Source: Imtechella halotolerans
Lineage (GTDB): Bacteria; Bacteroidota; Bacteroidia; Flavobacteriales; Flavobacteriaceae
Reading direction: 5' to 3'
Assembly (NCBI RefSeq): GCF_028743515.2
Contig: NZ_CP117969.2
Coordinates: forward strand, 2,327,501 to 2,391,500
DNA length: 64,000 nt
Shown here: piece after piece, positions 34,711 through 43,837 of the stretch
Position numbering within the stretch: the first letter of the stretch is position 1
Layout of the letters: each line of letters begins with the position of its first letter
Position numbers and translations under genes: made by a program
Notes under the pieces: generated by a model
Seen by the model: only the letters and a program-made list of their open reading frames with translations
The model's database searches: none
Told to the model about the DNA's origin: nothing

Positions 34711-37563
34711 ATGAAGAAGCAAATATTCATCCTAAGTTATCTATGGGTTGCTACAACCCTATGGGCTCAGCAAGCACCCACACCAGCCTCAGAGGTTCAA
34801 AAGGCCTTAGAACAAAAGGCTAAAATGCAAGAGACTTCCTTAGTTAAAAATGTTCCTTTTACAAACATAGGACCCACTGTAATGAGCGGTCGTGTGGTTG
34901 ATGTAGATGTGAATCCGAACAATCCTACAGAATTTTATGTAGCATATGCTTCAGGAGGATTATGGTACAGCAATAATAACGGGGTTAGTTTTACCCCAGT
35001 AATGGATAATTCGTCCACTCAAAATTTAGGCGACATAGCTGTTGATTGGAAAAATGGCACCATTTGGGCTGGTACAGGTGAAAATAATGCTTCTCGTTCT
35101 TCTTACGCAGGTATAGGAATTTTAAAATCTACCGATAAAGGTCAGACATGGCAACATATGGGACTACCTGACTCCCACCATATAGGTCGAATTCTAATTA
35201 ACCCTAATCAACCTGATGAAGTAATTATAGGTGTTACAGGTCACTTATATTCCTCCAATAGTGAGCGGGGAATCTATAAAACATTTGATGGTGGAAAAAC
35301 TTGGAACAAAACATTATATATTAATGACCAAACTGGAATTATTGATGTAGCAGTTTCTCCAAAAAATTTTAACATTGTCTATGCTGCAGCTTGGGAAAAA
35401 GATAGAAAAGCATGGCACTTTTCTGGCAACGGAAATCATTCAGCCATCTACAAAAGTACTGATGCTGGGAATACTTGGACAAAAATATCAGTAGAAGGTA
35501 GTGGATTTCCAACTGGTGAAGGCGTTGGGAGGATAGGACTTTCCGTGTTTGATGACAACACTGTTTATGCAGTCCATGATAATCAGTATTTAAGACCAGA
35601 TGATAAGAAAACAGACTTAAGTGGTGCTCTCTCAAAAAATGATTTTAAAAACATGTCTTCCGAAGAATTTCTGCAAATAGAAGACAAGAAACTAAATTCC
35701 TTTTTGCGTACAAATGGCTTTCAAGAAAAATATCGCGCAGATAACGTAAAACAAATGGTTCGCAGTGGCGCAGTAGCTCCAGTGGATTTAGCGAAATATT
35801 TGGAAGATGCCAATGCAATGCTTTTTGACACTCCGGTTATTGGAGCAGAAGTTTTCCGCAGTGACAATGGTGGAAAAACATGGACTAAAACACATGATGA
35901 TTATCTGGATGGTGTATTCTTTAGTTATGGATATTATTTTGCACAAATTGCCGTAGATCCTAATAACAAAAACAAAGTTTATGTAGGAGGAGTTCCAATT
36001 ATAAAATCTCCCGATGGTGGAAAAACATGGGTTTCTATTAATCGTGAAAATGTACATGTGGATCATCACTCAATTTGGGTAAACCCTAACAAAGAAGGGC
36101 ATATTATCAACGGAAATGATGGGGGGCTAAATATTTCATATGATGATGGTGAGACTTGGATTAAAAACAATTCAATTCCTGTTGGACAATTTTATGCAAT
36201 TAACATAGACTATCAAAAACCCTATAATGTTTATGGTGGTTTACAGGATAATGGTGTCTGGATGGGAGCCCACAATGCACCAATGAATAGAGAATGGCAC
36301 CAAGAAGGAGCTTATCCTTGGAAAAGTATAATTGGAGGTGACGGAATGCAGATTCAAATTGATAAACGCAACCCTTCAATAATCTACACCGGCTTTCAAT
36401 TTGGAAACTATTACCGATTCAACCTAAAAACTGGCGAACGAACTTACATTCAACCAAAGCATCAGTTGGGTGAAAGCCCCTATCGTTTCAATTGGCAAAC
36501 ACCTATACTTCTTTCTCCGCACAACCAAGACATTGTCTATTTTGGTAGCAACAAATTACACCGCTCATTAACACAAGGTAATGAATGGACTGCTATTTCA
36601 GGTGATCTTACCAATGGGGGTAAAAAAGGAAATGTGGCTTATGGAACACTAACTTCAATATCAGAATCACCTTTCGAATTCGGTCTAATTTATACAGGTA
36701 GCGATGACGGAATGGTACACGTTACTCGAGATGGAGGTGCTAATTGGCAACTTATTTACAACTCCTTCCCAAATGAATTATGGGTAAGCCGCGTTATAGC
36801 ATCTCAACACAAAAAAGAACGAGTTTATGTTACACTTAACGGATACAGGTTTGACGATTTTAACACCTACATATTCAAAAGTGAGGATTACGGAAAAACG
36901 TGGGATAATATAAAAACTAACATTCCGGCATCTCCTGTGAATGTTATAAAGGAAGATCCAGAAAATGAACAAGTTCTTTATGTGGGAACTGACAATGGAG
37001 CTTATATCTCATTTGATATGGGGGAGAGCTGGAATCCTTTCAGCAAAGGCCTACCTAACGTTGCAATTCATGACCTAGTAATTCAACCTGAGGCAAAGGA
37101 TTTACTACTAGGAACACACGGAAGAAGTATTTACAAAGCCAACATTGCTCCACTTCAGAAAATGAAAGCAGCAGTTCAAGATCAAGTCTTTTATCCTTTT
37201 GAAATTGATCCTGTTCGTCATTCTAATCGTTGGGGAAATACTTGGAACAGGTGGAGCGAGGCCTTTGAGCCATCCTCGTCCTTTACAGCATATGCTTCTC
37301 AAGATAATAGCATCAAAATCACTGTATACTCTGAAGATAACATAGCATTACAGACATTTACATATCAAGCTGAAAAAGGATTTAATTACATCTCTTATGA
37401 CCTATCCATCTCTACAGAAGGCAAAAATGCCTACAACAAACGTCATAAAAATGCCATAATAGACAAAGTTGGAAATGGAAAAATGTATCTTCCTAAAGGG
37501 AAGTATACAGTTGAATTTGTAACAAAAGGTTCTATAGAAAAAAGAATTTTGGAGGTTAAATAA
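34711..37563 (+). CDS. Secreted BNR/sortilin-like beta-propeller protein
   Basis: 950-residue exported protein with a signal peptide (ending LWAQQ, about residue 20). I count nine Asp-box (S/T-x-D-x-G-x-x-W) repeats, for example STDKGQTW, TFDGGKTW, STDAGNTW, SDNGGKTW, SPDGGKTW, SYDDGETW, TRDGGANW, SEDYGKTW and SFDMGESW. This predicts one or two large beta-propellers like VPS10/sortilin and oligoxyloglucan hydrolase propellers. A charged insertion (about 300-360) separates repeats three and four. No catalytic residues are recognisable and there is no type IX secretion tail that I can see; it ends with a small strand-rich module. Sometimes named glycosyl hydrolase, which the sequence does not justify. 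Confidence 0.85.
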   Translation: MKKQIFILSYLWVATTLWAQQAPTPASEVQKALEQKAKMQETSLVKNVPFTNIGPTVMSGRVVDVDVNPNNPTEFYVAYASGGLWYSNNNGVSFTPVMDNSSTQNLGDIAVDWKNGTIWAGTGENNASRSSYAGIGILKSTDKGQTWQHMGLPDSHHIGRILINPNQPDEVIIGVTGHLYSSNSERGIYKTFDGGKTWNKTLYINDQTGIIDVAVSPKNFNIVYAAAWEKDRKAWHFSGNGNHSAIYKSTDAGNTWTKISVEGSGFPTGEGVGRIGLSVFDDNTVYAVHDNQYLRPDDKKTDLSGALSKNDFKNMSSEEFLQIEDKKLNSFLRTNGFQEKYRADNVKQMVRSGAVAPVDLAKYLEDANAMLFDTPVIGAEVFRSDNGGKTWTKTHDDYLDGVFFSYGYYFAQIAVDPNNKNKVYVGGVPIIKSPDGGKTWVSINRENVHVDHHSIWVNPNKEGHIINGNDGGLNISYDDGETWIKNNSIPVGQFYAINIDYQKPYNVYGGLQDNGVWMGAHNAPMNREWHQEGAYPWKSIIGGDGMQIQIDKRNPSIIYTGFQFGNYYRFNLKTGERTYIQPKHQLGESPYRFNWQTPILLSPHNQDIVYFGSNKLHRSLTQGNEWTAISGDLTNGGKKGNVAYGTLTSISESPFEFGLIYTGSDDGMVHVTRDGGANWQLIYNSFPNELWVSRVIASQHKKERVYVTLNGYRFDDFNTYIFKSEDYGKTWDNIKTNIPASPVNVIKEDPENEQVLYVGTDNGAYISFDMGESWNPFSKGLPNVAIHDLVIQPEAKDLLLGTHGRSIYKANIAPLQKMKAAVQDQVFYPFEIDPVRHSNRWGNTWNRWSEAFEPSSSFTAYASQDNSIKITVYSEDNIALQTFTYQAEKGFNYISYDLSISTEGKNAYNKRHKNAIIDKVGNGKMYLPKGKYTVEFVTKGSIEKRILEVK

Positions 37564-37578
37564 TCTCCAAAATTCTTT
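37541..37578 (+). terminator. Terminator whose loop contains the BNR gene stop codon
   Basis: AAAGAATTTTGGAG / CTCCAAAATTCTTT, a perfect 14-bp stem. The left arm is the last coding sequence and the TAA (37561-37563) lies in the 10-nt loop. The right arm ends in CTTT followed by CGATTT. Confidence 0.65.
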
Positions 37579-37615
37579 CGATTTAAACGACATAAGGCAA
37601 TCTTTTTAAAATACA

Positions 37616-37623
37616 TAAGTTTG
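37616..37623 (+). promoter_or_regulatory. -7 box of the ChaN-like gene
   Basis: TAAGTTTG, 33 nt before the ATG at 37657. It is flanked by an inverted repeat AGGCAA (37595-37600) / TTGCCT (37621-37626) that could be an operator. No well-spaced TTG. Confidence 0.4.
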
Positions 37624-37656
37624 CCTGCAGTGCTAGCTAATTTAATATTCCAACAA

Positions 37657-38511
37657 ATGAAGAAACTATTTCTTGCAGGCATCACACTACTTTGGTCATC
37701 GACATTTTTAGGCCAAAATAAAGCTCCTTATCAGTTTTACAATTCAAAAGGTAAAAAAACATCTTACAGTAAGCTTTTAAAAAATACCAAAAAGGTTGAT
37801 ATTGTACTTTTTGGAGAATTTCATGATAACTCAATTGTTCATTGGCTTCAATTAGAATTCACTAAAGATATAGCCCAAAAAAGAGCACTAATTCTAGGTG
37901 CGGAAATGATCGAAACAGACAATCAACAAGCGCTTAACCAATACCTGAAGGGTGAAATAACTCAAAAAGGATTGGACACCTTGGCACGTCTATGGAATAA
38001 CCATAAAACAGACTACAAACCTTTGGTGGATTTTGCTAAAAATAACAGAACTCCATTTATAGCTACAAACGTCCCACGCAGGTATGCCAGTATGGTTTTT
38101 CGTGAAGGTTTCGAAGCATTAAACTCTTTACCTTCAAATGAAAAAAAGTGGATTGCTCCCTTACCCATACCTTATGACTCAACACTGCCTGGATATGTTA
38201 AAATGATTGAAATGATGGGAGGCCATGGTGGTGAAAACCTTCCAAAGGCGCAAGCTCTAAAGGACGCTACAATGGCTCACAACATACTAGAAAATCACAT
38301 TCAGGGATCACTTTTCATCCATTACAATGGAAGCTATCATAGCGATGATTATGAAGGAATTTATTGGTACCTAAAAAAATGGCAGCCTTCTTTAAAACTA
38401 ATCACAATTGCAACGGTCACTCAGTCATCTATAAATTCACTCGATAAACAATATTTAAACAAGGCTGATTTTATCTTGGTAATCGACGAAGATGTAACTA
38501 GGACTTATTAG
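37657..38511 (+). CDS. ChaN-like haem-iron-regulated protein
   Basis: 284-residue exported protein starting at 37657 (MKKLFLAGITLLW, signal peptide ending FLGQ). The ChaN/EreA-like fold is shown by VLFGEFHDNSIVHWLQLEF, LGAEMIETDNQQALNQYLKG, AKNNRTPFIATNVPRRYAS and FIHYNGSYHSDDYEGIYWYL. ChaN proteins bind haem at the envelope and are tied to iron acquisition in other bacteria; a role in haem uptake here is an inference. The Cys of a lipobox is absent, so it is secreted or periplasmic rather than lipid-anchored. About 140 bp before sdhC, but sdh has its own promoter. Confidence 0.85.
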   Translation: MKKLFLAGITLLWSSTFLGQNKAPYQFYNSKGKKTSYSKLLKNTKKVDIVLFGEFHDNSIVHWLQLEFTKDIAQKRALILGAEMIETDNQQALNQYLKGEITQKGLDTLARLWNNHKTDYKPLVDFAKNNRTPFIATNVPRRYASMVFREGFEALNSLPSNEKKWIAPLPIPYDSTLPGYVKMIEMMGGHGGENLPKAQALKDATMAHNILENHIQGSLFIHYNGSYHSDDYEGIYWYLKKWQPSLKLITIATVTQSSINSLDKQYLNKADFILVIDEDVTRTY

Positions 38512-38585
38512 AAATCTTATTTTTTACGACAATTCTGACAATCATTTTTCATTTTTTAAATTCATTATAAATAAGGCTTTCAGGG

Positions 38586-38616
38586 TTGTAACACATTGTA
38601 TTTACTCTTATTTTTG
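38586..38616 (+). promoter_or_regulatory. sdhCAB promoter (TTG - 20 bp - TATTTTTG)
   Basis: TTG at 38586-38588 and TATTTTTG at 38609-38616, exact spacing and sequence for the Bacteroidota primary sigma factor, 36 bp before the sdhC ATG. Confidence 0.7.
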
Positions 38617-38652
38617 TTTGATTAATTTAAACAACAAAACCATCAAAGTTAT

Positions 38653-39516
38653 ATGGCAAAATCTGCACTCTTAAAGTCATCAGTAGCAAAAAAGTACTGG
38701 ATGGCTCTTACAGGTTTATTTTTATGCTTGTTTTTGGTAGGTCATTTAGCAGGAAACTTGCAGCTAATTTTTGGAACGGCACTGCAGTTTAATGAGTATG
38801 CTCTATTTATGACAACCAATCCAGCAGTAAAAATTCTATCGTATCTCACGTACATCTCGATTGTTTTCCACGCAATAGATGGAATCGTACTGACTATTCA
38901 AAATAAAAAAGCGCGCCCAATCGGTTATGCTAAGAACAACGCCGCTGCTAACAGCGCTTGGGCTTCTCGTAATATGGCAATATTGGGTACATTAGTACTA
39001 GTATTTATTGCCACACACATGATAAACTTCTGGGCGAAGATGCATTTTGATAAAAATATGCCTCTTATGGTTCAAACCATAGAGGTACAACCTGGCATGC
39101 CACAAGATTTTTATATTGGTAGACAAACTGGTCAGTTCTTCCCTGTTGAACAAGTAAAAAAAGCAGGTGAGGCCGATGATGCAAATTTCCCTAAACAACT
39201 GGAAATAAAAAATGGTACTGAGCTATACAATGCTCAAGTTAATGTCAAAATGGGGGAGCTTTACAAAGATCTTCATAAGATTACTATTGATTTCTTTAAG
39301 GATGCCAAATACGGTCTATACTTCACTCTATTCTATGTATTCTCCATGTTGGTGTTAGCGTTTCACTTATTGCATGGCTTTAGTAGTGCTTTCCAATCTT
39401 TAGGAATCAATAACCCGAAGTATAACGGATTCATTAAAGGACTTGGAAAAGGATTTGCAATAATAGTTCCCTTACTATTCGCTATTATACCATTGTACAT
39501 TCACTTTCTTAAGTAA
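38653..39516 (+). CDS. sdhC: Succinate dehydrogenase cytochrome b subunit
   Basis: Membrane anchor of respiratory complex II, five-helix dihaem b558 type (single subunit, no SdhD). 287 residues with hydrophobic helices and conserved His in [33 protein letters not shown] and [17 protein letters not shown], the four haem ligands. The stretch between helices 3 and 4 (about 135-205) is long and charged, whereas I expect a shorter loop in most relatives. First gene of sdhCAB; 17 nt before sdhA. Confidence 0.95.
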   Translation: MAKSALLKSSVAKKYWMALTGLFLCLFLVGHLAGNLQLIFGTALQFNEYALFMTTNPAVKILSYLTYISIVFHAIDGIVLTIQNKKARPIGYAKNNAAANSAWASRNMAILGTLVLVFIATHMINFWAKMHFDKNMPLMVQTIEVQPGMPQDFYIGRQTGQFFPVEQVKKAGEADDANFPKQLEIKNGTELYNAQVNVKMGELYKDLHKITIDFFKDAKYGLYFTLFYVFSMLVLAFHLLHGFSSAFQSLGINNPKYNGFIKGLGKGFAIIVPLLFAIIPLYIHFLK

Positions 39517-39533
39517 TCCTAACAGTAACTATT

Positions 39534-41534
39534 ATGGCATTAGATTCTAAAATACCTCAAGGCCCAATTGCTTCTAAGTGGGCTGATTATAAAAACAAAA
39601 TAAATCTTGTAAACCCGGCCAATAAACGTAATATTGACGTCATTATTGTCGGTACCGGACTAGCTGGTGGTTCAGCAGCCGCTACTCTTGCCGAGCTAGG
39701 ATATAACGTAAAGGCTTTCTGCTTTCAAGATTCTCCACGTAGGGCTCATTCTATTGCAGCCCAAGGAGGTATTAATGCAGCAAAGAACTACCAAGGTGAT
39801 GGTGATTCTGTTCATCGCTTATTCTACGACACTGTAAAAGGAGGAGATTATAGAGCAAGAGAGGCAAATGTTCATCGCTTAGCCGAGGTATCTGCCAATA
39901 TTATAGACCAGTGTGTAGCACAAGGTGTACCGCTAGCCCGAGAATATGGTGGTCTTTTGGACAACCGTTCTTTTGGTGGAACGCTTGTTTCTCGTACTTT
40001 TTATGCAAAAGGACAAACCGGACAACAATTACTCTTAGGGGCCTATTCGGCAATGAACCGTCAAATAGGACGTGGAAAAATAAAAATGTACAACCGTCAT
40101 GAAATGCTAGACTTAGTAGTTGTAGACGGTAAGGCTCGTGGAATAATTGCACGTAATCTTGTTACAGGTGAAATTCAACGTCATTCTGCACACGCAGTTG
40201 TAATTGCATCTGGTGGTTATGGAAACGTATTTTTCCTTTCAACTAATGCAATGGGTAGTAATGTAACAGCAGCTTGGAAGATCCACAAAAAAGGTGCTTA
40301 CTTTGCGAACCCATGCTACACCCAAATCCACCCCACTTGTATTCCAGTTTCAGGTGATCACCAGTCTAAACTTACGTTAATGTCGGAATCACTTCGTAAT
40401 GATGGTCGTATTTGGGTACCTAAAAAAATTGAAGACGTACAAGCAATCCGTGAAGGCCGTCTAAAACCTACGCAAATTGCTGAAGAAGATAGAGATTACT
40501 ATCTTGAAAGACGATACCCTTCATTTGGAAATTTAGTCCCTCGTGATGTAGCTTCTAGGGCAGCGAAAGAACGTTGTGATGCAGGCTACGGTGTAAACAA
40601 AACTGGCGAGGCAGTATACCTTGATTTCGCATCCGCCATCGAACGATATGGCAAAGAACAAGCTCGTATAAAGCATTTAGATGAAAATGATTCCCAATTA
40701 GTACAAAAATTGGGAAAAGAGGTAATCGCCAACAAATATGGCAACCTTTTCCAAATGTATGAGAAAATTGTAGATGATAATCCATACGAAACCCCAATGA
40801 TGATTTACCCTGCCGTTCATTACACTATGGGAGGAATTTGGGTAGACTACAACCTAATGACTACAGTGGAAGGATGCTACTCTATAGGTGAAGCTAATTT
40901 CTCTGATCACGGTGCGAATCGTTTGGGAGCTTCAGCTCTTATGCAAGGTCTTGCAGACGGGTATTTTGTTCTACCATATACAATCGGAGACTACCTTTCT
41001 AAGGATATTCGTACGGGTGAAATTTCTACCGATTTACCAGAATTCGAGGAAGCAGAGAAAAATGTACGCTCACAAATAGAACGTCTAAGCAATAATAATG
41101 GAACCCATTCGGTTGATTATTTCCATAAAAAGCTTGGGAAAATCATGTGGGACAAAGTAGGTATGGCACGCAATGCAAAAGGTTTAACAGAGGCCATGGA
41201 TGAGATTGCAGCTTTACGTGAAGAATTTTATAAAGATGTCAAAGTTCCAGGAGACATCAATGGTTTCAATCAGGAATTGGAAAAAGCACTTAGAGTAGCT
41301 GATTTCCTAGAATTAGGCGAACTTTTTGCAAAGGACGCACTTCATCGAAATGAATCATGTGGGGGTCACTTCCGTGAAGAATACCAAACCGAAGAAGGCG
41401 AGGCTCAACGTGATGATAAAAACTTTGCTTATGTAGCTGCTTGGGAATACAAGGGTAATCCAAGAGAAGCAGAACTACATAAAGAAGACCTAACATTTGA
41501 AAACGTAAAACTGGTACAGAGAAGCTATAAATAA
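39534..41534 (+). CDS. sdhA: Succinate dehydrogenase flavoprotein subunit
   Basis: Catalytic subunit oxidising succinate to fumarate, 666 residues. FAD dinucleotide motif [18 protein letters not shown] (39-56), covalent-flavin His72 in [11 protein letters not shown], the substrate/capping region [17 protein letters not shown] and HPTCIP, the catalytic Arg region [13 protein letters not shown], and TMGGIWVDY...[18 protein letters not shown]. Faces the cytosol with SdhB. Closest to the Bacteroidota/epsilon Frd-like type that can work in both directions; direction here is inferred from aerobic-type context. Confidence 0.97.
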   Translation: MALDSKIPQGPIASKWADYKNKINLVNPANKRNIDVIIVGTGLAGGSAAATLAELGYNVKAFCFQDSPRRAHSIAAQGGINAAKNYQGDGDSVHRLFYDTVKGGDYRAREANVHRLAEVSANIIDQCVAQGVPLAREYGGLLDNRSFGGTLVSRTFYAKGQTGQQLLLGAYSAMNRQIGRGKIKMYNRHEMLDLVVVDGKARGIIARNLVTGEIQRHSAHAVVIASGGYGNVFFLSTNAMGSNVTAAWKIHKKGAYFANPCYTQIHPTCIPVSGDHQSKLTLMSESLRNDGRIWVPKKIEDVQAIREGRLKPTQIAEEDRDYYLERRYPSFGNLVPRDVASRAAKERCDAGYGVNKTGEAVYLDFASAIERYGKEQARIKHLDENDSQLVQKLGKEVIANKYGNLFQMYEKIVDDNPYETPMMIYPAVHYTMGGIWVDYNLMTTVEGCYSIGEANFSDHGANRLGASALMQGLADGYFVLPYTIGDYLSKDIRTGEISTDLPEFEEAEKNVRSQIERLSNNNGTHSVDYFHKKLGKIMWDKVGMARNAKGLTEAMDEIAALREEFYKDVKVPGDINGFNQELEKALRVADFLELGELFAKDALHRNESCGGHFREEYQTEEGEAQRDDKNFAYVAAWEYKGNPREAELHKEDLTFENVKLVQRSYK

Positions 41535-41535
41535 A

Positions 41536-41567
41536 AAAGTGCTCGGACACAAATCCCATCGCACTTT
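41536..41567 (+). other. Intercistronic hairpin between sdhA and sdhB
   Basis: AAAGTGC / GCACTTT, 7-bp stem with an 18-nt loop, in the 49-nt gap between the sdhA stop and the sdhB ATG. It lacks a U tail, so it is more likely an mRNA processing or stability element than a terminator. Confidence 0.35.
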
Positions 41568-41583
41568 GCAAAAAAGTATTAAC

Positions 41584-42327
41584 ATGAAACTAACACTCAA
41601 AATATGGCGTCAGAAAAACGCCCAAGATAAGGGGAAACTAGTTGAATATAAAATTGACGATGTTTCACCCGATATGTCTTTTTTGGAAATGCTGGATGTT
41701 CTAAACGACCAGTTAATTGAAAAAGGTGAAGATCCAGTTGCATTCGATCACGATTGCCGTGAAGGTATCTGTGGAATGTGCTCCCTTTATATTAATGGAG
41801 AAGCTCACGGTCCCGATCGTGGAGTAACGACATGCCAATTACACATGCGTATGTTCAAAGATGGAGATACGATTTATATTGAGCCTTTCAGAGCTAAAGC
41901 ATTTCCAATTATAAAAGACTTAGTAGTTGACCGTAGTTCTTTCGACAGAATTCAGCATGCTGGAGGTTTTATTTCTGTGAACACTTCTGGTAATACCCAA
42001 GATGCTAATGCAATCCCAATCCCAAAACATGATGCAGATCGTGCATTTGATGCAGCTACATGCATTGGATGTGGGGCATGTGTAGCTACCTGTAAAAACT
42101 CATCAGCAATGCTATTTGTCTCAGCAAAAGTATCTCAATTTGCGCTTTTACCTCAAGGACAAGTGGAAGCTGCAGATCGCGTAATGAAAATGGTCAACCA
42201 AATGGATGTAGAAGGATTTGGTAATTGTACCAATACTGGGGCTTGTGAGGTCGAATGCCCTAAAGGGATATCTTTAGAAAACATTGCCCGTATGAATCGT
42301 GAATACCTCAAGGCCAGTTTAAAATAA
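41584..42327 (+). CDS. sdhB: Succinate dehydrogenase iron-sulfur subunit
   Basis: 247-residue electron-transfer subunit, starting at 41584 ([12 protein letters not shown]); the frame is open to 41539 inside the hairpin region. [2Fe-2S] ligands are in [13 protein letters not shown] and the following Cys. The C-terminal ferredoxin domain has [11 protein letters not shown] and [15 protein letters not shown] for the [4Fe-4S] and [3Fe-4S] centres. Carries electrons from FAD to the quinone at SdhC. A strong terminator follows. Confidence 0.97.
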   Translation: MKLTLKIWRQKNAQDKGKLVEYKIDDVSPDMSFLEMLDVLNDQLIEKGEDPVAFDHDCREGICGMCSLYINGEAHGPDRGVTTCQLHMRMFKDGDTIYIEPFRAKAFPIIKDLVVDRSSFDRIQHAGGFISVNTSGNTQDANAIPIPKHDADRAFDAATCIGCGACVATCKNSSAMLFVSAKVSQFALLPQGQVEAADRVMKMVNQMDVEGFGNCTNTGACEVECPKGISLENIARMNREYLKASLK

Positions 42328-42345
42328 CTGATGGTATTAATACAT

Positions 42346-42374
42346 AAAAATATCCGCCAATGGCGGATATTTTT
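42346..42374. terminator. Bidirectional terminator after sdhB
   Basis: AAAAATATCCGC / GCGGATATTTTT with a 5-nt loop (further self-complementary). It also overlaps the stop codon of the convergent hypothetical gene at 42374, so one hairpin serves both strands. Confidence 0.9.
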
Positions 42375-42946
42375 TATTCCTTCCAACCCCAGGGCGCTTC
42401 AGGCGCAGAAACAGGAGTTGTTAAATCAAAAGCAACTGAAAACAATCTATCAGTACCAATACGTCTTAAATTATACGTAAACTTGCTGTCATCAATTGTT
42501 ATCCACCATACATTGTGTGCTGCATACTCTATAAGATTAGCAGTTTCCTGATCGGCTGGGAAAAATTGCAAATTAGGATGTCCCGAATTTGTAGAAACAC
42601 CCCCATATTGAGTAATAGCATCTTCACTTCCATCTACAAGTCTATGATCATGTTTTAATTTTAATTGTCCCTCCTCTAAGGTTAAAACCCATGTTCTAGA
42701 TTTATCGTCACCCACAAAAAATGGAATTCGTATTCGATTATCTTCACAACTTCGAACATGCATCAAAAGTTTCTTACCTGTGAAACCATCACCTTCTTTA
42801 CCTCCTTCAACAATCTCACCTTCATACGCCATACCACAATGCTCTAAAAGTATATTCCAAAATTTTTCAGCATTATTGTCTTGAGAGCAAACAATATGAA
42901 TAGAACCCATAAACATCAAAAAAATCAATAATCCTATTTTACTCAT
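42374..42946 (-). CDS. Secreted protein of unknown function
   Basis: 190 residues with a signal peptide (MSKIGLLIFLMFMGSIHIV, cut near VCSQ). The mature protein has a Cys pair candidate (EHCGMAYEG and VRSCEDNRI), a segment FFVGDDKSRTWVLTLEEGQLKLKHDHRLVDGSED, and FSVAFDLTTPV. I have seen this type only as hypothetical in Bacteroidota. The HDHR motif and paired Cys are worth noting but no activity can be assigned. Monocistronic; its stop lies in the sdh terminator. Confidence 0.7.
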   Translation of the reverse strand: MSKIGLLIFLMFMGSIHIVCSQDNNAEKFWNILLEHCGMAYEGEIVEGGKEGDGFTGKKLLMHVRSCEDNRIRIPFFVGDDKSRTWVLTLEEGQLKLKHDHRLVDGSEDAITQYGGVSTNSGHPNLQFFPADQETANLIEYAAHNVWWITIDDSKFTYNLRRIGTDRLFSVAFDLTTPVSAPEAPWGWKE

Positions 42947-43051
42947 AATCTATAAAAGTTTTTATATAAACATAATGTATTTTTCGAAGACAATGAAATC
43001 CAAAATACATCATTTTAAATTTTAGTACATTTACGTATATTCTTTATAACC

Positions 43052-43837
43052 ATGTTAAAGCCATCACTTCAAATTGCAATAATACAGTCAGATATCGTCT
43101 GGGAAAATCCAGAAAAAAATATAGCACATTTTAACCAAAAATTTAAAAACTTACCTCTAACAACCGATTTAGTTATTTTACCTGAAATGTTTACCACTGG
43201 ATTCAGTATGAATCCACATAGACTATCAGAGACTATGAATGGCCAATCGGTATCTTGGATGCAACAGTGGGCTATTAGAAATCAAATTGCTATATGTGGT
43301 AGTCTAATTATTTCTGAACAATCCAACTATTATAACCGTTTCGTTTTTGTTTATCCTAATGGGGAAATAAAACATTACAACAAGAGGCATTTATTTTCTA
43401 TTGCAGGTGAACATAAAATGTACACAGCAGGTTCTTCCCAAACCATAGTAAATTATAAAGAATGGAAACTATCACTACAAATTTGTTACGATCTAAGATT
43501 CCCTGTATGGTCCAGACAATCCAAGTCTAATTATGATGCACTAATATACGTAGCAAGTTGGCCTACACCTAGAATACATGCATGGGATACATTACTAAAG
43601 GCGCGTGCCATTGAAAATATGTGCTACTGCATAGGTGCCAACAGAGTGGGGAAAGACGCCAATGGTCATGCTTATCCAGGTCATTCCGCAATTTATGACG
43701 CTTTAGGAAATACGATAAATTTCAGCAACAGAGAGGAGATAATACTCGCAACGCTTACTTATGACACACTATCCCAATTAAGAATTAAGCTCCCTTTCTA
43801 TAATGACTCGGATGAATTTGTTCTAATCAAATCATAA
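43052..43837 (+). CDS. Carbon-nitrogen hydrolase, omega-amidase (YafV/Nit2) type
   Basis: 261-residue nitrilase-superfamily amidase with the complete triad: Glu45 (LPEMFTTGFSMN), Lys111 (HYNKRHLF) and Cys145 (LQICYDLRFPVW). The TGFSMNP and RFPVWSR segments are those of the YafV/omega-amidase branch, which hydrolyses 2-oxoglutaramate and 2-oxosuccinamate in methionine salvage. Substrate is an inference from the branch. Its stop codon abuts that of the convergent Ig-like lipoprotein with no spacer. Confidence 0.92.
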   Translation: MLKPSLQIAIIQSDIVWENPEKNIAHFNQKFKNLPLTTDLVILPEMFTTGFSMNPHRLSETMNGQSVSWMQQWAIRNQIAICGSLIISEQSNYYNRFVFVYPNGEIKHYNKRHLFSIAGEHKMYTAGSSQTIVNYKEWKLSLQICYDLRFPVWSRQSKSNYDALIYVASWPTPRIHAWDTLLKARAIENMCYCIGANRVGKDANGHAYPGHSAIYDALGNTINFSNREEIILATLTYDTLSQLRIKLPFYNDSDEFVLIKS

